64,000 nucleotides of DNA from Clostridia bacterium (GTDB taxonomy: Bacteria > Bacillota > Clostridia > Christensenellales > Borkfalkiaceae), in assembly GCA_900764105.1 (NCBI GenBank), contig CAAFMS010000010.1, positions 124,001-188,000 of the forward strand, written 5' to 3'. Below, in pieces: positions 32,980 through 41,801 of this stretch. The stretch's first letter is position 1, and every line of letters begins with the position of its first letter. A program made the position numbers and the translations under genes. The notes below the pieces were generated by a model. That model was not told the origin of the DNA. It searched no databases and was given only the letters and a program-made list of their open reading frames with translations.

Positions 32980-34854
32980 ATGGATAAAAACAAAGTAAAG
33001 ACAATAAGAATATCCGTTTTGGTTGCGATTTTCCTCGTCGCAATTCTCGTCGGCAAATTCGTAGATTACAACTTCTATTTTGCCCTCGCTATGTACGGAG
33101 TTATATATATCGCTTCTGCGTACGACATACTTTATAAAGCGGGCAGAAACATTTCGAGAGGTAAAATATTCGACGAAAACTTCCTTATGACGGTCGCCTC
33201 TTTGGGCGCGTTTATTCTGGGAATTGTCGAACATTCCGGCGATTTTGCCGAATCGGTAGCCGTTATACTGTTCTATCAGGTCGGCGAACTTTTTCAGGAC
33301 TATGCGGTCGGCAAGTCGAGAAAGTCGATTTCTTCGCTTATGGACATTCGCCCCGACACGGCGAGGGTACTCAGAAACGGCCTTCAGACGGAGGTTTATC
33401 CCGAAGAAGTTACGGTCGGCGAAAGCGTATTCGTAATAGCGGGTGAAAAAATTCCGCTTGACGGAACGGTCGTAAACGGTCACGGAAACCTCAACACCTG
33501 CGCGTTGACGGGCGAAAGCGCGCCCGTATTCGTCAAAGAGGGCGACGCTGTAATGAGCGGCACTATCGCTCTTGACGGGAACTTAGAAATAAAGGTCGAA
33601 AAGGAGTTTTACGACAGTACGGTATCGAAAATACTCGATATGGTCGAAAACGCTTCGGGCAAAAAGGCTAAAACGGAGAACTTTATATCCACTTTCGCTA
33701 AATATTACACTCCGTTCGTCGTTTTCTCCGCTTTGGCTCTCGCCATTATTCCGAGTCTTATTTTCGGGCTTGCAAACGGCGATTGGCAATGGGCGATATG
33801 GATAAAGAGGGCGCTTACCTTCCTCGTGGTAAGTTGTCCGTGCGCGCTTGTAATAAGTATTCCTCTCGGCTTTTTCGGCGGTATCGGCGGAGCGAGCAGC
33901 AAGGGGATTCTGATAAAAGGCGCGAATTATATCGAGCAACTCAATAAGGTAAACGGTATATTCTTCGATAAAACGGGAACTCTTACCACGGGCGAATTTT
34001 CCGTATCGGGCGTATACCCCGAGGATAAAAGAGAAGAGGTTTTGAAGTACGCGGCGATATGCGAAGCCCATTCTTCTCATCCCATAGCGGTCGGAATAGT
34101 CAAGGCGTATAAAGGAGAAATTCCGAGCGGCTATCAGATAGAGGAAATCGCGGGGAAAGGCGTTAAAGCGACTAAGGACGGAGAAGAAATTTTAGTCGGA
34201 AACGCCGACCTTTTAAGGGGCGCGAACGTTGACTTTAAAACGGGCAACAATGATAAAACATCGGTCTATATAGCGATTAACGGCGTATATTTGGGAGTAA
34301 TAGAAGTTGCGGATACCGTGAAAGCGGACGCAAAACCGACTATCGACGAACTCAAAAAACACGGCGTTAAAGTCGCGATGCTTACGGGCGACAACGAACG
34401 CGCGGCGAAGAGGGTTGCGACGGAACTCGGCATAGACGAATATTATGCGAAACTGTTGCCGCAGGATAAACTCAAAATAGTGGACGAAAAAATCGCGAAC
34501 AAAAAGCCGAACGACGTATACGCGTTTGTCGGCGACGGAATAAACGACGCTCCCGTGCTTATGCGGGCGGACGTGGGCGTGTCGATGGGCGGCGTCGGCA
34601 GCGACAGCGCAATCGAGGCTTCGGACGTCGTTCTGATGCACGACAACATTTCGGATATAGTTAAGGCGAAGAAAATCGCCCGTAAGACCATGAGTATAGT
34701 TATCGAAAACATCGTGTTCGCGTTAGGCGTGAAAGCGGCGGTGCTTATACTGAGCGCGGTAGGAATCGCGAATATGTGGCTTGCGGTATTTGCGGACGTC
34801 GGCGTTGCGGTGCTTGCGATACTTAACTCGATGAGAGCGTTGAGAAACAAATAA
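32980..34854 (+). CDS. cadA: P1B-type heavy-metal efflux ATPase (CadA/ZntA-like)
   Basis: A 624-residue membrane ATPase exporting Zn/Cd/Pb-type metals. Motifs: actuator TGES (177-180), membrane metal site SCPC (285-288), phosphorylation DKTGT (330-334), HP locus SSHP (about 367), MLTGDNERAA and GDGINDAP. Eight membrane helices are expected. The N-terminal HMA domain of most homologues is missing and supplied by the gene upstream. Start uncertain: 32980 fits family N-termini but has no RBS because the dispersed 16-bp word fills that position; 32956 is an alternative. The CPC motif excludes KdpB-type pumps. Confidence 0.93.
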   Translation: MDKNKVKTIRISVLVAIFLVAILVGKFVDYNFYFALAMYGVIYIASAYDILYKAGRNISRGKIFDENFLMTVASLGAFILGIVEHSGDFAESVAVILFYQVGELFQDYAVGKSRKSISSLMDIRPDTARVLRNGLQTEVYPEEVTVGESVFVIAGEKIPLDGTVVNGHGNLNTCALTGESAPVFVKEGDAVMSGTIALDGNLEIKVEKEFYDSTVSKILDMVENASGKKAKTENFISTFAKYYTPFVVFSALALAIIPSLIFGLANGDWQWAIWIKRALTFLVVSCPCALVISIPLGFFGGIGGASSKGILIKGANYIEQLNKVNGIFFDKTGTLTTGEFSVSGVYPEDKREEVLKYAAICEAHSSHPIAVGIVKAYKGEIPSGYQIEEIAGKGVKATKDGEEILVGNADLLRGANVDFKTGNNDKTSVYIAINGVYLGVIEVADTVKADAKPTIDELKKHGVKVAMLTGDNERAAKRVATELGIDEYYAKLLPQDKLKIVDEKIANKKPNDVYAFVGDGINDAPVLMRADVGVSMGGVGSDSAIEASDVVLMHDNISDIVKAKKIARKTMSIVIENIVFALGVKAAVLILSAVGIANMWLAVFADVGVAVLAILNSMRALRNK

Positions 34855-34880
34855 ACCGTCGGTAGAATTAAACGTATTTG

Positions 34881-34923
34881 TCGGGCGAAAGAAGGAAAAT
34901 GCCGCTTTCGCCCGATATTTTTT
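34881..34923 (+). terminator. Terminator of the metal-efflux operon
   Basis: TCGGGCGAAAG/CTTTCGCCCGA stem followed by TATTTTTT. Confidence 0.85.
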
Positions 34924-34983
34924 ACGATAATCGCGTTTTACGAAGCCGATACGAAATATAAATGTGAATTTTATCAAAAATTG

Positions 34984-35012
34984 TTGTAATTGAATGAGAT
35001 TTATGATATAAT
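34984..35012 (+). promoter_or_regulatory. Sigma-A promoter of the SPFH gene
   Basis: TTGTAA, 17 bp, TATAAT. Confidence 0.65.
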
Positions 35013-35092
35013 AAAATTGTCAAACTAAAATCTTCGTTCGGCGGAAATTTTTGATTAAACGCTTTTTTGCCGAAACACAGGAGGAAAAAAAT

Positions 35093-36142
35093 ATGGCTCT
35101 TTTCAGATTAAATCTCGTATGGAACGACGACAGTAAAAACACGCTCGTCTATAAGTACCCGTTAAAGAATTACGGAAGAGAAATCAACAACAAATCGACC
35201 CTTACGGTTAAGGAATCGCAGTGCGCTATTTTCGTTCATAAGGGCGAAATCGCCGACGTGTTCGGACCGGGGCTTTACAATCTCGGCACGGAAATTTTCC
35301 CGATTTTGTCTAAACTCGCGGCTTGGAAGTACGCTTTTCAGACTCCCATTACCTGCGACGTATACTTCATAAACACCAAACAGTTCACGAATATTCAGTG
35401 GGGAACCAAAAACCCCATTATGATGAGCGATTCGAGATTCGGAATGATCCGCGTCCGCGGCTTCGGTACGTTCTCGTATAAGGTTGACGACCCCGCCGTG
35501 TTCTTAAAGGAACTTTTCGGGACGAACAGCACCTTCAAAACCGAGGATATTAACGAATATCTTAAATCGATGCTTCTTTCCGTACTTGCGGATTGCCTCG
35601 GCGAAAGCAAGGTTTCGGCGCTCGACCTTGCGGCTAATACCTTAGAATTCAACGAACTCGTCAAGAGAACCGTTCAGGAAAAATACAAGGAACTCGGACT
35701 TAAACTCGTAAACCTCTTCATAGAGAATATGTCTCTGCCCGAAGAAGTTACGAAGGCTATGGACGAGAGGACGAAACTCGGCATACTCGGCGATTCTACC
35801 GATACGCTTATGAAGGTTTCGGCTGCCGAAGCGATGAAATCGGCGGCGAAAAACCCCGGCGCAGGCGGAGCGTTTATGGCGGCGGGTCTCGGAATGGGCG
35901 GCGGAGTCGGTCTCGGTTCCGTTATGGCGAGCGCAATGGCTCCTTCGCAGAAAGCCGAGGCAAAACCTGCCGAAGCGCCGGCTACAACCGTATGCCCGTC
36001 CTGCGGAAAGAGCGTTCCGAAAACGTCGAAATTCTGTCCCGAATGCGGAGTGGCTATGCCTAAGGCGAAATTCTGCCCCGAATGCGGAGCAAAAGTCGGC
36101 GACGGAGCGAAATTCTGCCCCGAATGCGGAAAAAAACTTTAA
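35093..36142 (+). CDS. SPFH/virion-core-like (YdjI-type) protein with C-terminal zinc ribbons
   Basis: A 349-residue protein starting at 35093, where AGGAGG is well placed; an upstream in-frame ATG lacks one. Residues about 1-215 are the SPFH/YdjI fold (NKSTLTVKESQCAIFVHKGEIADVFGPGLYNLGTE, TPITCDVYFINTK, VRGFGTFSYKVDDPAVFLKELFG). A Gly/Ala/Met-rich stretch follows (about 270-300), then three CPxCG-type pairs forming double zinc ribbons at the C-terminus. No membrane segment. Relatives scaffold membrane-stress or phage-shock-like assemblies. The zinc-ribbon membrane protein at 36477 may be its partner. Confidence 0.85.
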   Translation: MALFRLNLVWNDDSKNTLVYKYPLKNYGREINNKSTLTVKESQCAIFVHKGEIADVFGPGLYNLGTEIFPILSKLAAWKYAFQTPITCDVYFINTKQFTNIQWGTKNPIMMSDSRFGMIRVRGFGTFSYKVDDPAVFLKELFGTNSTFKTEDINEYLKSMLLSVLADCLGESKVSALDLAANTLEFNELVKRTVQEKYKELGLKLVNLFIENMSLPEEVTKAMDERTKLGILGDSTDTLMKVSAAEAMKSAAKNPGAGGAFMAAGLGMGGGVGLGSVMASAMAPSQKAEAKPAEAPATTVCPSCGKSVPKTSKFCPECGVAMPKAKFCPECGAKVGDGAKFCPECGKKL

Positions 36143-36197
36143 TCGGACGTAAAATTAAAAACATAATTACAAATACTTAAAACAAAGGAGATATCAG

Positions 36198-36392
36198 ATG
36201 GACAGAAAAATTACAGCCGACACTATCATAGTGGACGCGCTCGACATTAACCCGAACGCAGGCGAAATTCTTATGAAATACGGAATGCATTGCTTAGGTT
36301 GCGCGATAGCGCACGGCGAAACGGTCGGAGAGGCTGCCGAAGTTCACGGCGCAGACCTCGAAAAGATGCTCGACGAACTCAATCGCATCTAA
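36198..36392 (+). CDS. DUF1858 domain protein
   Basis: A 64-residue protein matching the DUF1858 (ScdA N-terminal-like) family: ITADTIIVDALDINPNAGEILMKYGMHCLGCAIAHGETV, with the paired cysteines C-L-G-C at about 34-37. Family members are linked to redox or metal-cluster repair but their activity is unsettled. RBS AAAGGAG. About 55 nt downstream of the SPFH gene and likely cotranscribed. Confidence 0.88.
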   Translation: MDRKITADTIIVDALDINPNAGEILMKYGMHCLGCAIAHGETVGEAAEVHGADLEKMLDELNRI

Positions 36393-36476
36393 AACTCATT
36401 AAAAACGAACAAAGGACGTAACGCGGCGGACGGGTCGATTTTTGATTCGCCCGCATTTCGTTAGTTTGGATTTGGT

Positions 36477-37562
36477 ATGGCAAACGAATACGACGTAAAC
36501 TACAGAGGCGTGGAGACGGACGTCGAGAAATGTCCGAATTGCGCCGGAAAAATGTTTTTCGACCCGAATACGCAGATGCTTAAATGCGAATATTGCGGGT
36601 TTTTAAAGCGAGTCGAAAAAAATAAAAACGTAGTCGAAAACGACATAGAAAAGGGCTTCGAAGAAGCGGAAAAGTGGAATAAAAACGAGCAGGTGACCTA
36701 CACTTGCGAGAACTGCGGAGCAACGGTAATCGTCCGCGCGGACGAGCAGGCGGTGGTCTGTCCGTATTGCGGAACTTCTCACGTCGTTAAAAGCGGCAGT
36801 TTCGAGGGTATTAAACCCCACGCCGTAATTCCGTTTATGGTCTCCGCCCCGCAGGCTGCCGAACAGGCGAAAAAATGGGCGAAAAAACGCATTTTTGCTC
36901 CGAGGTCGTTCAAAAAAAGTCTTATTGTCGAGAATACTCACGGCGTTTACGAGCCGTGCTTCACGTTTGACAGTAACACCTATTCTACTTATCAGGGAAG
37001 GGTCGGCGACAGGCATACGAGGGTAGTCGGCTCGGGCAAAAACAAACGAACCGAAACTTATATCGTGTACAGAAACGTGTCGGGCAATTACGAGTATTTT
37101 TTCGACGACGTACTGATTACGACGAACGATAATTTCAATCAGAAAACGCTCGACAAACTGTCTCCCTTTAAGGCGAAAGACGCGTGCGTGTACGAGAGCA
37201 AATATCTTTCGGGCTATGTTGCGGACGGTTATAAAAAGGACCTTAAACAGAGTTGGAAAGAGGCTCAGAGCGTAATGTCAGACAATATAAAAAGGGATAT
37301 AGAGTCGTCTCTTCGCTGTGACGTAGTGGATTATCTTAACGTTTCGACGAAATACGAACAGGTTAAATTCAAATATCTGCTTATTCCCGTGTACCTTATG
37401 AATTTTCTGTTCAGAAAGAAGAGGTACAACGTATTCGTAAACGGAAGCACGGCGAAAATTTACGGAAAGACTCCCGTTTCGCCGTTAAGAGTCGGTATAG
37501 CGTGCGTCTTAGGGGCGGCGATTGCGATTCTTTTGGTTTTGTTTGCGTCGTTGGTTCAGTGA
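36477..37562 (+). CDS. Zinc-ribbon membrane-anchored protein
   Basis: A 361-residue protein with two N-terminal zinc ribbons: CPNCAGKM...CEYCG (about 19-40) and CENCGATV...CPYCG (about 78-102). A beta-rich middle (YEPCFTFDSNTYSTYQGRVGD, RVVGSGKNKRTETYIVY) follows, then YLLIPVYLMNF and a C-terminal membrane helix (about 338-358). It resembles YdjG-like TFIIB-zinc-ribbon proteins found beside YdjI-type SPFH proteins, supporting a shared membrane complex. RBS is weak. Confidence 0.78.
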   Translation: MANEYDVNYRGVETDVEKCPNCAGKMFFDPNTQMLKCEYCGFLKRVEKNKNVVENDIEKGFEEAEKWNKNEQVTYTCENCGATVIVRADEQAVVCPYCGTSHVVKSGSFEGIKPHAVIPFMVSAPQAAEQAKKWAKKRIFAPRSFKKSLIVENTHGVYEPCFTFDSNTYSTYQGRVGDRHTRVVGSGKNKRTETYIVYRNVSGNYEYFFDDVLITTNDNFNQKTLDKLSPFKAKDACVYESKYLSGYVADGYKKDLKQSWKEAQSVMSDNIKRDIESSLRCDVVDYLNVSTKYEQVKFKYLLIPVYLMNFLFRKKRYNVFVNGSTAKIYGKTPVSPLRVGIACVLGAAIAILLVLFASLVQ

Positions 37563-37609
37563 AAAAAGCGATTTTTAAGCCGATTTCATCAAAAAGATAC
37601 GAATTAAGG

Positions 37610-37638
37610 TTGACATTTCGGAATAATAAATGTAAAAT
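37610..37638 (+). promoter_or_regulatory. Sigma-A promoter of the cyclophilin-like lipoprotein gene
   Basis: TTGACA, 17 bp, TAAAAT. Confidence 0.7.
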
Positions 37639-37662
37639 GAATATACTCGGAGGCTTGACGAT

Positions 37663-38598
37663 ATGAAAAGAGTATTGAAAGGAATATTTGCCGCCGCGCT
37701 TTCGGTCGGACTTTGTTTTTCGACGGTAGGATGCGGCGACGTTAAAGAGGGCAGCAAGATTGAAAAGTGCGTCGTAACGCTCGTTTCGGAAGGTAAGGAA
37801 ATACCGATAGAAGTCGAATTGTATATGAACTATACGGGTTCGACTATCGAGCATTTCAAATACCTTGCGGGCAAGAACTACTACGACGGTACGATGGTGA
37901 GCAACGCAAAGGATTACGTTGAGTTCGGACTTTTAGACTCTTCCCGTAATGCTCTCGACGAAAAATACGCTTCGATAATCACCAACGATTACGCAAGCAA
38001 ACTGACGTTTGTAAACGATAATACCAGAAAGAGATACACTTCGGCGAATACTATCGTCGGCGAGTTTTACAAAAACGGTTTTCAGGATAAAAACGGCAAA
38101 AACGCTAATCCGCTCACGCTCGACGGCGCGCTCGTTTTGAAGAGGGGCTTGGATAAAGTTTCGGTTGACGGACAGACGATTTACGAGGAAAACACCGGAA
38201 AAGGAGTGTTTGCATTTACTTTCGGCACGACGAGTTATTTCTCTTCCGCGGACGAGTTCGCGATACTCGGAAAAGTCGTTAAAGACAACGCGACGGACGA
38301 CGAGAAGTCGAGTTACGACCGTTTGAAGGCTTTGATGACCGATAACGCTTCGAACGAGTATTATTATACTTTCGTTTGCAAGGAAGTCGGGCATAAATGC
38401 AACGACTACGGTCACCGTTTCAGAAAAGCCGATAACGGAGATATAGAAAGGTACGTAAACGGCGAATGGGTCGTTATGGACTCCGAAGACGAAAACGTAA
38501 AGACTTTCCTCGAAGAGTTCGACAAGAACGGCAAATACGCTTCGGTACTTCCTAAGAAAGATATTACGGTAAAGAGTATCGAGTTTAAAAAGAAATAA
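37663..38598 (+). CDS. Cyclophilin-type peptidyl-prolyl isomerase-like lipoprotein
   Basis: A 311-residue lipoprotein (lipobox STVGC, acylated about C25). The body follows the cyclophilin pattern: IEVELYMNYTGSTIEHFKYLAGKNYYDGTM matches the common VELYPDxAPxTVxNFxxLxxxGFYDG, and FGTTSYFSSADEFAILGKVV matches the FAIFGxVV region. The core QMG/FxxxxG catalytic residues are only partly kept and there is an insertion (about 95-150). It may fold exported proteins or be a binding relic. Own promoter. Confidence 0.75.
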   Translation: MKRVLKGIFAAALSVGLCFSTVGCGDVKEGSKIEKCVVTLVSEGKEIPIEVELYMNYTGSTIEHFKYLAGKNYYDGTMVSNAKDYVEFGLLDSSRNALDEKYASIITNDYASKLTFVNDNTRKRYTSANTIVGEFYKNGFQDKNGKNANPLTLDGALVLKRGLDKVSVDGQTIYEENTGKGVFAFTFGTTSYFSSADEFAILGKVVKDNATDDEKSSYDRLKALMTDNASNEYYYTFVCKEVGHKCNDYGHRFRKADNGDIERYVNGEWVVMDSEDENVKTFLEEFDKNGKYASVLPKKDITVKSIEFKKK

Positions 38599-38653
38599 AG
38601 CGTTAACCGATAAAAACCTAATTAAAATATCGACTATATAAATCATAAAATCT

Positions 38654-38725
38654 GTATGGATTTTTTCGGAGGCAAAAACTCATTTTTTCGCCATACGCCC
38701 ACATGCGGGCGTATGGTTTTTTTTT
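38654..38725 (+). promoter_or_regulatory. Terminator with a competing upstream arm: possible attenuator
   Basis: The terminator CCATACGCCC/GGGCGTATGG with nine T (38691-38725) lies 40 nt before the next gene. GTATGG at 38654-38659 can pair with CCATAC of its left arm, forming an alternative antiterminator. It may simply end the cyclophilin transcript. Confidence 0.4.
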
Positions 38726-38765
38726 ACGCCTGAACGAAACCGAAAACAAAAGAAGGAGTAAATAT

Positions 38766-39506
38766 ATGAAAAAAATCAGAATATCGAGCGAAGTCGCGTA
38801 TTTTGCGGCGATAGCGTTACTGTCCCTTGCGGTTGCTATTCTGACCGCTGCGAATCTCGGAATTTCTATGATAGTCGCCCCAGCGTATCTGTTAAGTCTG
38901 AAAACGGGCGTTTTGACTTTCGGGCAGGCTGAATATGTGATACAGGCAGGCTTATTTATCGTGTTATGCATAATTCTAAAGAAGTTTAAATTCGCGTACT
39001 TATTCTCGTTCGTGACTTGTCTTATATACGGGATTGCACTTGATTTGTGGCGAAAGATACCCTGTTTTAACCCGACCGTGACCGAACCGGGGAGTATGGA
39101 TTTGTGGCTAAGAATAGCGATGTTCGTCGTCGGAGCAATATTGACGGCGTTTTCGGTGGCGTTGTTTTTCAAGACTTACATATATCCGCAAGTTTACGAC
39201 TTTTTTGTAAAGGCGGTTTCGGACAAATACGGAATAAAATTATCGGTATTAAAAACGATTGTAGACTTGACCTGTCTTACGTCAAGCGTTATAATGACGT
39301 TCGTATTTTTTGGTGAAATTAAAGGAATCGGGTGGGGAACGCTCGTTATGGCGTTGTTAAACGGAACGATAATAGGTTTTTTCTCTAAGTTGCTCGATAG
39401 GGCATTCGATTTTCAGCCGACTTTTAGGAAATTTGCCGTTGCTTTCGATTTGAACGAGGCGACTTTGTTGAAAAATGAAAAAGAAGAGGAGAAGGAAAAT
39501 GTATAA
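38766..39506 (+). CDS. DUF6198/YczE-like integral membrane protein
   Basis: A 246-residue membrane protein starting at 38766, where AAGGAG is well placed. It has five or six hydrophobic segments (VAYFAAIALLSLAVAILTAAN, ...LFIVLCIILKKFKFAYLFSFVTCLIYG). The N-terminal pattern, an ANLGISMIVAPAY loop and FGQAEYVIQ, resembles YczE/YitT-like and DUF6198 families of unknown function. The Glu-rich tail EKEEEKENV overlaps the next small reading frame. Confidence 0.72.
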   Translation: MKKIRISSEVAYFAAIALLSLAVAILTAANLGISMIVAPAYLLSLKTGVLTFGQAEYVIQAGLFIVLCIILKKFKFAYLFSFVTCLIYGIALDLWRKIPCFNPTVTEPGSMDLWLRIAMFVVGAILTAFSVALFFKTYIYPQVYDFFVKAVSDKYGIKLSVLKTIVDLTCLTSSVIMTFVFFGEIKGIGWGTLVMALLNGTIIGFFSKLLDRAFDFQPTFRKFAVAFDLNEATLLKNEKEEEKENV

Positions 39507-39573
39507 CGGAATAAGCGATTTCGAACGCATGGTCGGCGGAAAACTTTACAATCATCATACCAGACAAGAATAA
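39499..39573 (+). pseudogene. Truncated N-terminus of a maltose/galactoside O-acetyltransferase-like gene
   Basis: A 24-codon frame with good RBS overlaps the membrane-protein stop. Its sequence ends FERMVGGKLYNHHTRQE, recalling the N-terminal maltose-acetyltransferase domain (ERMLAGELYN...). It stops immediately and no hexapeptide-repeat sequence follows, so this appears to be the stub of a deleted gene. Confidence 0.4.
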
Positions 39574-39591
39574 TACGAATCTTGCCAAAAC

Positions 39592-39684
39592 GCCGATATT
39601 TTCGATGATTTTTGGCAAAGGCGAGTGCAGATGTACTGAATGTACTTCAAAGGAGCATTTGCTGAAAAGCAAGGAAATATCGGC
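39592..39684. repeat. Inverted-repeat bounded intergenic segment
   Basis: GCCGATATTT (39592-39601) and AAATATCGGC (39675-39684) bracket about 70 nt that include GTAC-TGAAT-GTAC. It is a possible small structured element where the acetyltransferase gene broke. Confidence 0.35.
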
Positions 39685-39726
39685 TTAGAAACGCTCATCA
39701 TTTTTGCAGACAAAAACGCGCGAAGT

Positions 39727-39784
39727 AAAAGTAGCCCATCTTCGCCTTTACCGCAAGCGGTAAGGTGAAGATGGGCTACTTTTA
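39727..39784. terminator. Bidirectional terminator
   Basis: AGTAGCCCATCTTC...GAAGATGGGCTACT, about 23-bp stem with A- and T-runs at either end, between convergent genes. Confidence 0.88.
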
Positions 39785-41194
39785 TTCACTCGTCTTCTTG
39801 CGAAGACTGACAAGCGTTTCTATATGCTTCGTTTGTGGGAACATGTCGTACGGTTGAATTTTCCCAATCTCGTATTCGCTGCTCACTGTCTCCGTAACTT
39901 TCTTTATTTCGCCGTCTTCCCGCTTTAACGTTCCGAGGAGTAATCCTAAATCTCTCGCTAAGGTCTGCGGCGAACAAGATATGTAGATTATCTTGTCGGG
40001 AAGAGTAGTCTTTATCGCTTCGATTATGTTCTCTTCAACTCCTTGCCTCGGCGGGTCGAGTACTAATACCGTCTTAAAACCGCTTTCCTTTTCTTTCTTC
40101 ATTATATCGGGTAAGACGTCGCCGCACGACGCGCAGATGTTTTCCATTTTGCCTTCAAGTCCGTTTAAAACTTTCAGTTCGTTCGCGCAGTCTACCGCCT
40201 CTTTTACGATTTCAATTCCCGTCGCTTTGCGGCTCTTCGTCGCAAATATCGCCGTCAACATTCCCGCGCCGCTGTACGCGTCGATTACCGTCGTATAGCC
40301 GTCCGCTTCCGAAGTCTTTACGGCGTCTGCGTATATTTTTCGGCGTATAGAGTCGTTGACCTGCATAAAAGACTGCGGACCGATTTCATATCTTACTCCC
40401 ATGTCCGAGGATATGACCTTTCCGCTTCCGTAAAGCAATTTGAATTTGTCCCCGAATATCACGTTCGTGTGATTTTTGTTTACGTTCAGGTACAGACTGA
40501 ATTCTTTGAAGTTGCTTTTAAGTATGTCTATGAGTTCGTTTTTCTTAGGTAAATCTTCGCCGTTTATGACGAGCGTTATTATCTGTCGGCACTCGACTTC
40601 TCTCACTACGACGTGCTTTAAAAGTCCCGCTTTATCCTGTTCGTTGTAGACCGATATGCGGTAGTCGCTCACATATTTTTTAACGTCTCTGATTATTTTT
40701 TTGCACCAGTCGGGCTGAATGGGGCAATCTGTAATGGGTACGACCCTGTGACTGTTCTGGGCAAAAAATCCGACCACGGGTCCGAAATTATCCGTCCTTA
40801 CGGGAAGTTGCAATTTGTTTCTGTATTTATATTCGTTTTCGCTCGGGACGACTTTATTTACAGGAACGTTTAGAAATGCGATTTTCGACAGACAGTCGGC
40901 TACGGTTTTCCTTTTTAACTGTAATTGTAGGGGGTATTTAAGGTGTTGAAGTTGACAGCCGCCGCACCTTTCGTAAGCCGCGCATTTCGGTCTTACCCTT
41001 TCTTCCGCAGGCGTGTAAATCTCGACGAGTTTTCCGAAAGCGATATTCTTCTTGACTTTTAAAATTTTGTATTTAATTTTCTCGAGCGGCAGGGCATAAG
41101 GAACAAAGACGGTTATGTCGCCTTGTTTTAATATTCCTTCGCCGTTAGAGCCGAGTCTTTCGACAATTCCCGTATAAAACTCGTTTTTCTCCAT
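39782..41194 (-). CDS. rlmD: 23S rRNA (uracil-C5)-methyltransferase, RumA/RlmD family
   Basis: A 470-residue SAM-dependent methyltransferase making m5U in 23S rRNA. N-terminal TRAM domain (about 5-62), 4Fe-4S cluster cysteines in CAAYERCGGC (C71, C77, C80) plus a distal cysteine in DCPIQPDWC, and a Rossmann methyltransferase domain (VIDAYSGAGMLTAIFA). Catalytic motifs LDPPRQG and YISCSPQTLARDL carry the nucleophilic cysteine. Firmicute homologues (RlmCD) can modify two positions; the target cannot be read from sequence. Confidence 0.93.
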   Translation of the reverse strand: MEKNEFYTGIVERLGSNGEGILKQGDITVFVPYALPLEKIKYKILKVKKNIAFGKLVEIYTPAEERVRPKCAAYERCGGCQLQHLKYPLQLQLKRKTVADCLSKIAFLNVPVNKVVPSENEYKYRNKLQLPVRTDNFGPVVGFFAQNSHRVVPITDCPIQPDWCKKIIRDVKKYVSDYRISVYNEQDKAGLLKHVVVREVECRQIITLVINGEDLPKKNELIDILKSNFKEFSLYLNVNKNHTNVIFGDKFKLLYGSGKVISSDMGVRYEIGPQSFMQVNDSIRRKIYADAVKTSEADGYTTVIDAYSGAGMLTAIFATKSRKATGIEIVKEAVDCANELKVLNGLEGKMENICASCGDVLPDIMKKEKESGFKTVLVLDPPRQGVEENIIEAIKTTLPDKIIYISCSPQTLARDLGLLLGTLKREDGEIKKVTETVSSEYEIGKIQPYDMFPQTKHIETLVSLRKKTSE

Positions 41195-41208
41195 CGTATT
41201 TCCCCCAT

Positions 41209-41244
41209 AACGCCGCCGTCCGAAAATTTTCGGACGGCGGCGTT
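41209..41244 (-). terminator. Hairpin after the DUF5685 operon
   Basis: AACGCCGCCGTCCGAAAA/TTTTCGGACGGCGGCGTT, a perfect 18-bp palindrome between the trio and rlmD. The T-tail on the minus strand is poor. Confidence 0.6.
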
Positions 41245-41260
41245 TGAAAACTTATAAAAT

Positions 41261-41800
41261 TTAAAGTTTAAGTCTGTTTACGATTGCGTCCGCCGAGCGT
41301 TGCAGTCTGTCCATAAGAAAGTCGTAAACTACAAAAATCACGCCGCCGCCGACAATCAGTATAAGATATATATACTTTTTAACCCATTCTTTGTTTAAGA
41401 AACTCTCCTCGAACAAAAACTCGGTAAAAAAGAAGTAAATGAAAATCAGAACGCCTACAAACCAAATCGTTTTCAGCAAAATTCCGATTATTTTGTTGAA
41501 GTTTTTTTCTTTCATAATATAACTTACGGTGGGGTGCAACCCGAAAAACAACCCGTAAATTATAACGATTTCCCATCTCGAAGTAGTCGCGCCGACGAGC
41601 AGAGCGGCTAAAATCAGCGTCGCGCCGTAGGTTAAAAGCGCGGCTTTTACCGACTTTTTCGACAGCGGAAGCATCACGCAGATACTCGCCATAAAAATGC
41701 CCGAGTAGTCGAGGGCGGGAACGATTGCTCCGAGCGTCATAAAAATAATCGAAAACGCCGTGGCGATAGCCGAAAGGGCGATTAGTTTCGAATTTTTCAT
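41261..41800 (-). CDS. Integral membrane protein of unknown function
   Basis: 179 residues with about five or six hydrophobic helices (ALSAIATAFSIIFMTLGAIVP, GIFMASICVMLPLS, ALLTYGATLILAALLVG, WEIVIIYGLFFGLHP, and a C-terminal YLILIVGGGVIFVVYDF). The first three helices recall ECF-type substrate-specificity subunits, but no ATPase is nearby. Starts 2 nt after the stop of the J-like gene and is the last gene of the trio. Confidence 0.65.
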   Translation of the reverse strand: MKNSKLIALSAIATAFSIIFMTLGAIVPALDYSGIFMASICVMLPLSKKSVKAALLTYGATLILAALLVGATTSRWEIVIIYGLFFGLHPTVSYIMKEKNFNKIIGILLKTIWFVGVLIFIYFFFTEFLFEESFLNKEWVKKYIYLILIVGGGVIFVVYDFLMDRLQRSADAIVNRLKL

Positions 41801-41801
41801 T

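Noticed and set aside
34855..35092. Possible small RNA in the gap before the SPFH gene
   Set aside because: Fully explained by the terminator of the efflux operon and a standard promoter.
39424..39672. 82-codon frame on the minus strand
   Set aside because: Overlaps the end of the membrane-protein gene and the IR-bounded segment; composition not protein-like.
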